From contig NZ_NEGZ01000005.1 in the NCBI RefSeq assembly GCF_002127585.1, positions 99,188 through 163,187 of the forward strand: DNA of 64,000 nucleotides, written 5' to 3'. Both the position numbers and the translations under genes were made by a program. The notes under the pieces are model-generated. The model did not search any database, had not been told where the DNA came from, and was given only the letters and a program-made list of their open reading frames with translations. The stretch is from Janthinobacterium sp. GW458P. Lineage in GTDB: Bacteria; Pseudomonadota; Gammaproteobacteria; Burkholderiales; Burkholderiaceae_D. Shown in pieces: positions 1-8,487 of the stretch; the stretch's first letter is position 1, and each line of letters opens with the position of its first letter.

Positions 1-966
<966 letters not shown>

Positions 967-999
967 GCCCTTACCACACGGGGATCATCCGATCCCGCT

Positions 1000-1044
1000 C
1001 CGCGGGGCGGCCGGCATACAAATGCTGCCTGCCCCGCGGTTTTT
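1000..1044 (+). terminator. Rho-independent terminator after purB
   Basis: A nine-base perfect stem (1000-1008 with 1031-1039) can be extended inward by a second GC-rich helix and is followed directly by five T residues. It ends the purB transcript and separates it from the cytochrome b561 gene. Confidence 0.85.
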
Positions 1045-1150
1045 CACGCAATCTTTCTTGTAGAATCTCCAGCACGCAGCGCAATTTGCTTTTCTTTGGT
1101 ATATTAGGCCGAATTAGTCCTAATACGTACTACATTCCAGAAAGCCGCCG

Positions 1151-1675
1151 ATGCAACGCTACACCACCACCGCCATCATCCTGCACTGGCTGACCGCCCT
1201 GCTGATCATCAGCGCCTTCGTCATGGGCCTGGTCATGACGGATATTCCCGGCCTGACGCCCACCAAGCTCAAATATTTCTCCTGGCACAAATGGCTGGGC
1301 GTGACCGTGCTGGCCATCGCCGCCATCCGCTTGCTGTGGCGCAAGGCCAACGTGCCGCCGCCGCACCCGGCCAGCATGGTTGCCTGGCAAAAGAAAGCGG
1401 CCGACGCCATGCATGTGCTGCTGTACATCCTGATCTTCGCCGTCCCCATCTCCGGCTACCTGTACACGCTGGCCGCGGGCGTGCCGGTGGTCTACCTGGG
1501 CCTGTTCCAGCTGCCTGTCATCATGGCGCCGAACCCGGAACTTAAGCCGCTCTTAAAAGAAATTCATTATGTTCTGAACATGACGCTGGCCGCCGCCGTG
1601 GCCGCCCATGTGCTGGCGGCGCTGAAGCACCAGTTCATCGACCGTGACGGCGTGCTTAAGCGCATGCTGCCCTAA
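1151..1675 (+). CDS. Cytochrome b561 family membrane protein
   Basis: A 174-residue di-haem b-type cytochrome of the bacterial b561 family, an inner-membrane electron carrier that probably moves electrons from ubiquinol to a periplasmic partner. Four membrane helices are visible (about residues 10-30, 45-63, 85-108, 140-160). Histidines at 12, 46, 88 and 139 or 153 sit where the haem ligands are expected. The first residues (RYTTTAIILHW) match the family. It precedes two yceI-like genes, as E. coli yceJ precedes yceI, which suggests a shared role in isoprenoid or quinone handling. The exact electron partner is unknown. Confidence 0.9.
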   Translation: MQRYTTTAIILHWLTALLIISAFVMGLVMTDIPGLTPTKLKYFSWHKWLGVTVLAIAAIRLLWRKANVPPPHPASMVAWQKKAADAMHVLLYILIFAVPISGYLYTLAAGVPVVYLGLFQLPVIMAPNPELKPLLKEIHYVLNMTLAAAVAAHVLAALKHQFIDRDGVLKRMLP

Positions 1676-1726
1676 GAACGTCGAACCAAACCTACTGCGC
1701 GTCGCGATTTGCGGCCTGCGATGCTC

Positions 1727-1745
1727 ACTGTGCTAAAAGCACAGT
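1727..1745. repeat. Short perfect inverted repeat between b561 and yceI genes
   Basis: Eight bases (ACTGTGCT) are mirrored around an AAA loop. There is no T-run, so it is not a convincing terminator. The 185-base gap that holds it otherwise shows only GC-rich non-coding sequence. It may be an operator or an mRNA stability hairpin. Confidence 0.4.
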
Positions 1746-1860
1746 TCCGCTTCTCGGACCAACGGGGGCGCCGAGCCGCACTTCCGCTCGCTACGGTTTT
1801 GTCCGGCGTTCCAAGTCCGTCTCAATCTGCTTTGCTCACTGAAACACAGGAAAAAACAAG

Positions 1861-2415
1861 ATGAAAACCACCCAACGCATCGTCCTCGCTTCCCTGCTGG
1901 GCCTGTCCGTGGCCGCCACCGCCGCCACCCTGCTGAAAGTCGATCCCGCCAAGACCAGCGTGTCGGCCGTGTTCAAGCAAATGAACGTGCCCGTGGAAGC
2001 GAAATTCAAGAAATTCAATATCGCCATCGATTACAACCCGGCCGCGCCGGACGCCTCGAAGGCGTCGGTGGACATCGAGACGGCCAGCATCGATATCGGC
2101 GATCCGGAATACAACAAGGAAGTGGCCAAGAAAGAATGGTTCAATTCGGCCCAGTTCCCGAAAGCCACCTTTGTTTCGAGCAGCATCAAGGCCGCCGGCG
2201 CCGGCAAGCTGACGGTCAGCGGCAAGCTGAGCATCAAGGGCAAGACCACGGACGTGACCTTCCCCCTAACGGTGAAGGCCGATGGCGGCAAATACGCGTT
2301 TGACGGCGCCCTGCCGATCAAGCGCCTGACCTACAACATCGGCGAAGGCGAGTGGAAAGACACGAGCATGGTTGCCGACGAGGTCACGATTAAGTTTCAT
2401 GTTTCTGCTCAGTAA
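1861..2415 (+). CDS. YceI family periplasmic lipid-binding protein (first copy)
   Basis: A 184-residue exported protein of the YceI family, an extended lipocalin-like beta barrel that binds isoprenoid chains such as polyprenols or ubiquinone. Residues 1-22 form a signal peptide ending in ATAATL-type sequence. The mature part has the family pattern: a start like LKVDPAKTSVSAVFKQMNVPVEAKF, the middle motif in which NKEVAKKEWFNSAQFPKATF precedes the second half, and KGKTTDVTFPLTV. AGGA lies nine bases before the ATG. It is the first of two tandem YceI genes after cytochrome b561, only 33 bases from the next one, so the two are probably co-transcribed. Confidence 0.9.
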   Translation: MKTTQRIVLASLLGLSVAATAATLLKVDPAKTSVSAVFKQMNVPVEAKFKKFNIAIDYNPAAPDASKASVDIETASIDIGDPEYNKEVAKKEWFNSAQFPKATFVSSSIKAAGAGKLTVSGKLSIKGKTTDVTFPLTVKADGGKYAFDGALPIKRLTYNIGEGEWKDTSMVADEVTIKFHVSAQ

Positions 2416-2448
2416 TCGCCACACCCCTTGTTCAACCTTAGGATATTC

Positions 2449-3024
2449 ATGACATTCAAGCATTTGATGATCGCCGTGCTGGCAGCCGCCGGCGCGGGTT
2501 CGGCCATGGCCGCTACCGACACCTACAACCTCGACCCGACGCACACCTTCCCCAGCTTTGAAGCCGATCACATGGGCATGTCCGTGTGGCGTGGCAAGTT
2601 CAACAAGACCAAGGGCACCGTGACCCTGGACCGCGCCGCCAAGAGCGGCAGCCTGGACCTGGTCATCGATGCCGATTCGATCGATTTCGGCCTGGACGCC
2701 ATGAATACGCACGCGAAAAAAGCGGATATGTTCAACGTCGAGAAATTTCCGCAAATCAGCTACAAGAGCAAGTCGTTCAAGTTCAACGGCGAGCAGCTGG
2801 TGGAAGTCGATGGTGAGCTGACCCTGCTGGGCGTGACCAAGCCCGTCAAGCTGAACGTGAGCAAGTTCAAGTGCATCATGCACCCGCGCTACAAGCGTGA
2901 AGTGTGCGGCGCCGATGCCAGCGCGGAATTCAAGCGCAGCGACTTTGGCCTGAACTACGGCATGCCGGCGTTCTCGCCGGAAGTCAAGCTGGCCATCCAG
3001 GTCGAAGCGATCAAGGCCGACTAA
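2449..3024 (+). CDS. YceI family periplasmic lipid-binding protein (second copy)
   Basis: A 191-residue YceI-family protein with a signal peptide that ends at AMA in residues 1-21 and a mature start ATDTYNLDPTHTF. I chose the ATG at 2449 because AGGA lies five bases upstream; an upstream TTG would only add seven residues before the signal peptide. It differs from the first copy by a cysteine pair (KCIMHPRYKREVC) late in the protein that could form a periplasmic disulfide. The family function is binding of long isoprenoid lipids; the ligand here is unknown. A strong terminator follows, closing the b561-yceI-yceI group. Confidence 0.9.
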   Translation: MTFKHLMIAVLAAAGAGSAMAATDTYNLDPTHTFPSFEADHMGMSVWRGKFNKTKGTVTLDRAAKSGSLDLVIDADSIDFGLDAMNTHAKKADMFNVEKFPQISYKSKSFKFNGEQLVEVDGELTLLGVTKPVKLNVSKFKCIMHPRYKREVCGADASAEFKRSDFGLNYGMPAFSPEVKLAIQVEAIKAD

Positions 3025-3044
3025 ACACGACCTTGCCGCACGAC

Positions 3045-3080
3045 AAGCCCGCCTCGCTGCCCGCAGCCAGGCGGGCTTTT
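3045..3080 (+). terminator. Rho-independent terminator after second yceI gene
   Basis: A ten-base perfect stem (3045-3054 with 3069-3078) with a 14-base loop ends in a run of T. Confidence 0.85.
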
Positions 3081-3191
3081 GCATGCGCGACGCGAATCCG
3101 CTGGACTTTTCTATCGTGCGGCATCAGTATCGATTTGCCATGATGTTTTTCTGACATGGCACAACCACTCATTCATCGCGCGGAGGATTAC

Positions 3192-3461
3192 ATGAATTTC
3201 ATTATCTGGATCGTTATTGGCGGCGTCATCGGCTGGCTGGCCAGCATGGTCATGAAAACCGATGCGCAACAAGGCATCTTCCTCAATATCGTCGTCGGCA
3301 TCGTCGGCGCCTTCCTGGGCGGCTGGCTGCTGGCGCCCCTGTTCGGCACGGGCACCATCAATAGCGACAATTTCAGCCTGTCTTCGCTGCTGGTCTCGTT
3401 CCTGGGCGCCGTGATCCTGCTGGGCATCGTGAATCTTTTGCGCCGCGGCAAAATACGCTAG
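3192..3461 (+). CDS. GlsB/YeaQ/YmgE family stress-response membrane protein
   Basis: An 89-residue hydrophobic protein with three membrane segments and the glycine-rich signature of the transglycosylase-associated family (IIWIVIGGVIGWLASMVMK, then NIVVGIVGAFLGGWL). Members in E. coli (YeaQ, YmgE) are small general-stress membrane proteins of unclear molecular function. The start at 3192 is preferred over an upstream in-frame ATG at 3156 because GGAGGA lies six bases before it and the family begins at this methionine. A terminator follows closely, so it is a single-gene unit. Confidence 0.9.
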   Translation: MNFIIWIVIGGVIGWLASMVMKTDAQQGIFLNIVVGIVGAFLGGWLLAPLFGTGTINSDNFSLSSLLVSFLGAVILLGIVNLLRRGKIR

Positions 3462-3487
3462 GCAGGAAAAAAGCAGCGCCGAGCAAG

Positions 3488-3519
3488 TGGCCGGGCCGCG
3501 CAAGCGCCCGGCCATATTT
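3488..3519 (+). terminator. Rho-independent terminator after the GlsB-type gene
   Basis: A nine-base perfect stem (3488-3496 with 3506-3514) is followed by ATATTTT. Confidence 0.8.
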
Positions 3520-3662
3520 TATTGCCGGTAGGATAATTGTATGGACAATACCACAGCCGCCGCACGGAAAAATGCGCCTTGGCAGCCGGTTGCAGCCCCT
3601 GCATTAGCGAAAATATTACCTTTCAAGCAAGCGCGCGCGAACATGCTGTCCGGAAAATGTGA

Positions 3663-3691
3663 TTGACTAGTGCGAGTTCGATACGGATACT
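3663..3691 (+). promoter_or_regulatory. Candidate sigma-70 promoter of the S46 peptidase gene
   Basis: TTGACT (3663-3668) and GATACT (3686-3691) are separated by exactly 17 bases, matching the consensus hexamers at five and four of six positions. Transcription would begin near 3698, giving a leader of about 70 bases that contains the hairpin at 3710-3732. Confidence 0.5.
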
Positions 3692-3709
3692 CTATGTCGC
3701 CCGCTGCTC

Positions 3710-3732
3710 AATCAGCGGGTACTCCGCTGATT
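3710..3732 (+). promoter_or_regulatory. Hairpin in the leader of the S46 peptidase gene
   Basis: A nine-base perfect inverted repeat (AATCAGCGG and its complement around GTACT) sits just after the predicted transcription start and 35 bases before the ATG. It could stabilise the mRNA 5' end or act as an operator. Confidence 0.45.
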
Positions 3733-3767
3733 CCGACTTCCCTACAATGTAAAAGAACAGAACTCGA

Positions 3768-5921
3768 ATGAAAAAATCTCTCATCGCGCTCGCCATCCTG
3801 AGCAACTTCGCACACGCCGACGAAGGCATGTGGATGCCCCAACAGCTGCCACAAGTAGCCAAGGAACTGAAAGCGGCCGGACTGAAACTCGATCCGACCA
3901 CCCTGACCAAACTGACCGAGTTCCCGATGGGCGCCATCGTCAGCCTGGGCGGCTGCTCGGCCTCGTTTGTTTCGCCGCAAGGCCTGGTTGCCACCAATCA
4001 CCATTGCGTCTACAACAGCGTGGCGGTCAATTCGACCAAGGAGCGCGATTTGCTGGCCAACGGTTTCCTGGCCAAAACGTTCGCTGAAGAACTGCCGGCC
4101 GCCCCAGGCAGCCGCATCTTCGTCACCTCGGCCGTGACCAATGTCAGCGACAAGATCATCACCGCCGACGTGGCCAAGCTGCAAGGCAAGGCACGCATCG
4201 ACGCGATCGAGAAAAACCAGAAGAAACTGGTCGCCGAGTGCGAAAAAGAAGCCGGTTTCCGCTGCACCGTGTCGAGCTACTACGGCGGCCTGGAGTTCTA
4301 CCTGATCAAGCAACTGGAAATCCGCGACGTGCGCCTGGTACACGCGCCTCCGGCCGGCGTGGGCAAGTTCGGCGGCGACACCGACAACTGGATGTGGCCG
4401 CGCCACACGGGCGACTACGGTTTCTACCGCGCCTATGTCAGCCGCGACGGCAAAGCTGCCGACTTCAGCAAGGACAACGTGCCATACCAGCCAAAACACG
4501 TGCTGAAACTGGCCAAGGATGGCTTGAAGGAAGGCGATTTCGTCATGGCGCTGGGTTACCCTGGCCGCACCAACCGTCACCGCCTGCCGTCGGAAGTGGC
4601 GTTTACGTTTGACTGGAACTACCCGGCCTTCGTGAAAGCGTCGGGTGAAACCCTGGCCATCATCGCGCGCGAAACCAAGGACAACAAGGATGTAGCCCTG
4701 AAATACGCGGGTCAGGTCGCCGGCGTGAACAATTACTACAAGAACCGCCAAGGCATGCTCGATTCCTACGCCGGCAGCGACTTCCTGGCGCGCAAGACGG
4801 CCCAACACGAAGCCCTGAAAACCTGGGTCAACGCCACGCCGGCACGCAAGGCGGAATTTGCCGGCGACATCGAGCAAGTGGAAAAGCTGATCGCCGAGCG
4901 CGATGCCGACACCAAGCGCGATTTCTTCCTCAGCTACGCCCAGCCACGCCTGCTGAGCACGGCACGCAGCCTGTACCGCCTGTCCAACGAAGGCACCAAG
5001 GCCGATACGGAACGCAAGTCCGGCTACCAGACGCGCGACTTGCCACGCCTGGAAGCGGGCATCACCTCGGTCGAGCGCACCTACGATGAAAAAGTCGACA
5101 AGGCGCTGGTACTGAACAGCCTGACCAAGTACGCCGCGCAACCGGCAGCACAACGCCGCGCCAGCTTCGACGCCGCCATCGGCATCAAGGATGGCATGTC
5201 GCAGGCCGAGCTGGCCGCCGCCCTGGACAAACTGTATGCCGGCAGCAAGCTGGGCGACAAGGCCGAGCGCGCTGCATGGCTGAAACGCACGCCAGCCGAG
5301 TTCCAGGCCAGCAAAGACAGCTTCATCCAGGCCGCCGTCGCCATGTACCCGGATTCGCTGAAAAACGAAGCGGAAGACGAAGAACTGGCAGGCAAGATCC
5401 AGCAAGCCTACGCCAACTACATGAAAGCAAAAATCGCCTTCATGAAGAGCAAGGGCCAAGCCGTCTACCCTGACGCCAACAGCACCCTGCGCGTAACGTT
5501 CGGCAAAGTTGCCGGCCGTGACCATGGCGCCGACGGCACCACCTGGACCGCCTTCACCACCGTCAATGGCGTCGCCGCCAAGGCCACCGGCCAGGGCGAG
5601 TTCAATGCGCCGGCGAATCAGCTGGCTGCGATCAAGGCCAAGGACTTCGGCAAGTTCGTCGATCCTAAGCTGAAAACCGTGCCGGTCGACTACCTGGCCA
5701 CCCTGGACATCACCGGCGGCAACTCCGGTTCGGCTGCCCTGAATTCGAAAGGTGAATTCATCGGCCTGGCCTTCGACGGCACGCTGGACTCGATCATTTC
5801 CGATTGGGACTACAACAAGGCCAACACCCGTTCGATCCAGGTCGACCTGCGCTACATGCTGTGGAACATGAAACACATCGACCACGCAGACAACCTGCTG
5901 AAAGAAATGGGCGCTGAATAA
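3768..5921 (+). CDS. S46 family dipeptidyl-peptidase (DPP7-like), exported
   Basis: A 717-residue serine exopeptidase of MEROPS family S46, which removes dipeptides from peptide N-termini in the periplasm or at the cell surface. Residues 1-17 form a signal peptide (cleavage after AHA). The chymotrypsin-like triad is visible: His in TNHHC near residue 79, Asp in the GGDTDNWMWPRHTGDY region, and Ser653 in GGNSGSAALN. The residue after AFD at 671 is glycine, as in Porphyromonas DPP7, rather than arginine as in DPP11; by analogy it should prefer a hydrophobic penultimate residue. No good Shine-Dalgarno sequence precedes the ATG. A terminator follows. Confidence 0.93.
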   Translation: MKKSLIALAILSNFAHADEGMWMPQQLPQVAKELKAAGLKLDPTTLTKLTEFPMGAIVSLGGCSASFVSPQGLVATNHHCVYNSVAVNSTKERDLLANGFLAKTFAEELPAAPGSRIFVTSAVTNVSDKIITADVAKLQGKARIDAIEKNQKKLVAECEKEAGFRCTVSSYYGGLEFYLIKQLEIRDVRLVHAPPAGVGKFGGDTDNWMWPRHTGDYGFYRAYVSRDGKAADFSKDNVPYQPKHVLKLAKDGLKEGDFVMALGYPGRTNRHRLPSEVAFTFDWNYPAFVKASGETLAIIARETKDNKDVALKYAGQVAGVNNYYKNRQGMLDSYAGSDFLARKTAQHEALKTWVNATPARKAEFAGDIEQVEKLIAERDADTKRDFFLSYAQPRLLSTARSLYRLSNEGTKADTERKSGYQTRDLPRLEAGITSVERTYDEKVDKALVLNSLTKYAAQPAAQRRASFDAAIGIKDGMSQAELAAALDKLYAGSKLGDKAERAAWLKRTPAEFQASKDSFIQAAVAMYPDSLKNEAEDEELAGKIQQAYANYMKAKIAFMKSKGQAVYPDANSTLRVTFGKVAGRDHGADGTTWTAFTTVNGVAAKATGQGEFNAPANQLAAIKAKDFGKFVDPKLKTVPVDYLATLDITGGNSGSAALNSKGEFIGLAFDGTLDSIISDWDYNKANTRSIQVDLRYMLWNMKHIDHADNLLKEMGAE

Positions 5922-5950
5922 CAAGAAGCAATAACCCGGCAACGGGCGCT

Positions 5951-6559
5951 TTAGCCTGAGCCACTCCTGCGGGAGTGGCTTTTTTTCGCCTGGCGTTTTA
6001 CTTTGGCAAAGCGGTAGGGCGCGGCTTGCTCCTCGCCAAACACCTGTGCGCGGCTTTTTCCCAGCGGCAGCATCACCCTCCGGCCATCCTGCAGCAGCAG
6101 GGCCAGGTCGGCGCCGGGAAAGCGCTGCGCCAGCAAGGGATAAGCGTGGCGTTCGATGCGCGCGGCGGGAATCACGATGCGGTAATCGCCATCGCCAAAG
6201 TCGAGCAGCAGGGCAGGAAGCCCATCCGGCCCCGGCAGCGCCGTGACGCGCAAACGCGTGCTGCCCTTGATCAACTCGAAGGCCTCCCACACAGGCAAGG
6301 TGCGCGCCAGCTTGCCCGCCTGCAGACGGGGCGCCTGACGGGCACTTCCGGAAATCAACACCACATCGGCCATTTCATCAGCTTGCGCTCCGTCAACGGC
6401 CAGCAGCCAGTCCCGGTAGCGTATCAGCGCGCCCTGCGCGGCGGCCGTGACGGAGCCGCCCTGCGCCACGGGCTCCTTGCCAGCCGGCAAGCGCAGCGGC
6501 GCCGCCTGCGCCGCCAGGCATATACTCCACACCAGCGCCGCCAGCGCCACCTTACCCAT
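5951..6559 (-). CDS. Exported protein resembling a degenerate metallo-beta-lactamase fold
   Basis: A 202-residue protein with a signal peptide (residues 1-19, ending AQA) and a good ribosome site (GGGAGG) before the ATG. Residues about 45-115 (WLLAVDG, then ADVVLISGSA, then WEAFELIKGSTRLRVTALPG) follow the strand order of UlaG-like MBL-fold hydrolases, but where those have the metal motif HxHxDH this protein has SGSARQAP, so it cannot bind metal in the usual way. That resemblance is my inference from memory; otherwise it is a hypothetical protein. The last dozen residues, rich in K, R and S, are encoded by the reverse of the S46 gene's terminator. Confidence 0.6.
   Translation of the reverse strand: MGKVALAALVWSICLAAQAAPLRLPAGKEPVAQGGSVTAAAQGALIRYRDWLLAVDGAQADEMADVVLISGSARQAPRLQAGKLARTLPVWEAFELIKGSTRLRVTALPGPDGLPALLLDFGDGDYRIVIPAARIERHAYPLLAQRFPGADLALLLQDGRRVMLPLGKSRAQVFGEEQAAPYRFAKVKRQAKKSHSRRSGSG
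5959..5986 (+). terminator. Rho-independent terminator after the S46 peptidase gene
   Basis: A nine-base perfect stem (5959-5967 with 5972-5980), a four-base loop and seven T residues. It lies inside the last codons of the reverse-strand gene. Confidence 0.85.
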
Positions 6560-6708
6560 ACCGCCTCCCTTGCGCGTGAAACGTATTCATAACACAAGTC
6601 TGGCGCCCGCCTGCTGCGGCACATCAAGGCCAGGGCGCCGGTGCTACAATTGGCCCCTAGCGGGCGTACTTACCCAGTGCGCCTTCCCCCTCCCAGACTC
6701 AGACCGCT

Positions 6709-8397
6709 ATGCCACCAGACTTGCGCACGACCTACGAACTCGGTAACCACAACCAGACCACGACCTGGCTGGAATGCATTACTTTCTATAAAGATCTCGC
6801 CGCACGCTACCCGCAGGTGCTGCACTTCGAACAGATCGGCCTGTCCGACTCGGGCGTGCCCATCCACGCTGGCGTCGTCAGCGCGGATGGCGTGTTCGAC
6901 CGCGAGCAAATCAAGCGCGCAGGGCGCACCGTATTTTTCAACAATAACGGCATCCATCCGGGCGAACCGGAAGGCATCGACGCCTGCATGGCCATCGTGC
7001 GCGACCTCTGCACGCAGCCCGAGCGCCTGGCGGCGCTGGGCAGCACCGTGCTGCTGTTCATTCCGATCTACAACGTCGATGGCAGCCTGAACCGCGCCAA
7101 TACCTCGCGCGTGAACCAGGATGGTCCGGAGCAATTCGGCTTCCGCGGCAACAGCCGCCACCTGGACCTGAACCGCGATTTCGTCAAGTGCGACAGCCTG
7201 AACGCGCAAGTGTTCAACCGCCTGCTGGCCAGCTGGGACCCGGACGTGATGGTCGACACCCACACGTCGAACGGCGCCGACTATCCGTACACGATGACCC
7301 TGATCCACACGCAGACGGATAAGCTGGGCAATGGCCTCGGTCCCTTCCTGCAAGACACCATGCTGCCGCACATCTTTGCGCAGATGGAACACGCCGGCTG
7401 GCCCACCTGCCCGTACGTGAATCCCGTCAAGGACAGCCCGGACCACGGCATCGCCGAATTCCTCGAAGTCCCCCGTTTCTCGACCGGTTTTGCGGCCCTG
7501 CATCATGTCATCGGTTTCATGCCGGAAACGCACATGTTGAAACCGTTTGCCGACCGCTACGCGTCCATGCGCGCCCTGCTCGACATCACGATGGCGTTTA
7601 CAGTCAAACACGGCGAACAGATCAGGCAACTGCGCGCGCAGGCCAAGACGGCCGGACGCACGCAAGCCGAGTGGCCCATCCACTGGGCCATGAACGAAGA
7701 ACAACCGTCGACCTTCCCCTTCAAGGGCTATGCGGCGCAATACACGCCGAGCATCCTGGGCGACTACCAGCGCCTGTCGTATGACCGCTCGCAGCCGTGG
7801 GAACGCGATATCAAGTATTACAACCGCTTTGATGCGGATGTCACCGTCACCGCGCCGAAAGCCTATGTGGTGCCGCAAGCCTGGCGCGAAGTCATCGAAC
7901 GCTTGCGCTGGAACGGCGTCGAAATGACCCGCATCACCGCCGAACAGACCTTAACGGCACGCTACTACCATATCAAGAACGTCGGCACGCGGGCCACGGC
8001 CTACGAAGGCCACATGTTCCACGACACGGTCGATGTGGAAGCGCGCACGGGCCAGTTCACGCTGCAGGCGGGCGATTATGTGGTCAGCCTGGACCAGGAC
8101 AAGGCGCGCTACGCCGTGGAAACGCTGGAACCGCAGGCCCACGACAGCTTCTTCCGCTGGGGCTTCTTCAACAGCGTGCTGGAGAAGAAGGAAGCGTTCT
8201 CCGATTACGTCTTTGAAGACATGGCGTCCGAGCTGCTGCGCGATGAACCTGCACTGGCGGCCAAGTTTTCCGACTGGAAGGCAGCGAATCCTGCCTTGCT
8301 GAGCAACCAGGAAGCCGTGCTCGACTTCATTTTTGAGCACTGCCAGCGCTTTGCCGAGCCCGAGTGGCGGAGATATCCTGTCATTGCCCTGATGTAA
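6709..8397 (+). CDS. M14 family zinc carboxypeptidase-like protein
   Basis: A 562-residue metallopeptidase of the M14 family. The zinc site is visible as HPGE (His83, Glu86) and His185 in VDTHTSNG, and an arginine-containing substrate motif HLDLNRDF follows at 151-158. There is no signal peptide, so it is probably cytoplasmic, and the region after about residue 300 is family-specific. The usual role is removal of C-terminal residues from peptides or related amide substrates; the natural substrate is unknown. No strong Shine-Dalgarno sequence is present, and TACAAT lies about 65 bases upstream. A hairpin terminator separates it from the FUSC gene. Confidence 0.85.
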   Translation: MPPDLRTTYELGNHNQTTTWLECITFYKDLAARYPQVLHFEQIGLSDSGVPIHAGVVSADGVFDREQIKRAGRTVFFNNNGIHPGEPEGIDACMAIVRDLCTQPERLAALGSTVLLFIPIYNVDGSLNRANTSRVNQDGPEQFGFRGNSRHLDLNRDFVKCDSLNAQVFNRLLASWDPDVMVDTHTSNGADYPYTMTLIHTQTDKLGNGLGPFLQDTMLPHIFAQMEHAGWPTCPYVNPVKDSPDHGIAEFLEVPRFSTGFAALHHVIGFMPETHMLKPFADRYASMRALLDITMAFTVKHGEQIRQLRAQAKTAGRTQAEWPIHWAMNEEQPSTFPFKGYAAQYTPSILGDYQRLSYDRSQPWERDIKYYNRFDADVTVTAPKAYVVPQAWREVIERLRWNGVEMTRITAEQTLTARYYHIKNVGTRATAYEGHMFHDTVDVEARTGQFTLQAGDYVVSLDQDKARYAVETLEPQAHDSFFRWGFFNSVLEKKEAFSDYVFEDMASELLRDEPALAAKFSDWKAANPALLSNQEAVLDFIFEHCQRFAEPEWRRYPVIALM

Positions 8398-8425
8398 ATC
8401 AAGGCTGTAGCGACTGCAACATCCT

Positions 8426-8464
8426 GGCGCCGCATCGGAGACCCCGGTGCGGCGCCTCTTTCTG
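8426..8464 (+). terminator. Rho-independent terminator after the M14 gene
   Basis: A 13-base stem (8426-8438 with 8444-8456, one G-U pair) is followed by TCTTTCT. Confidence 0.8.
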
Positions 8465-8487
8465 TGCCCTGCCCACAAGGTAATCCC

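Noticed and set aside
3708..6290. 860-codon reverse frame opposite the S46 peptidase gene
   Set aside because: It is an antisense shadow of a well-supported gene; its predicted protein has low-complexity Val/Ala/Gly/Arg composition and no family features.
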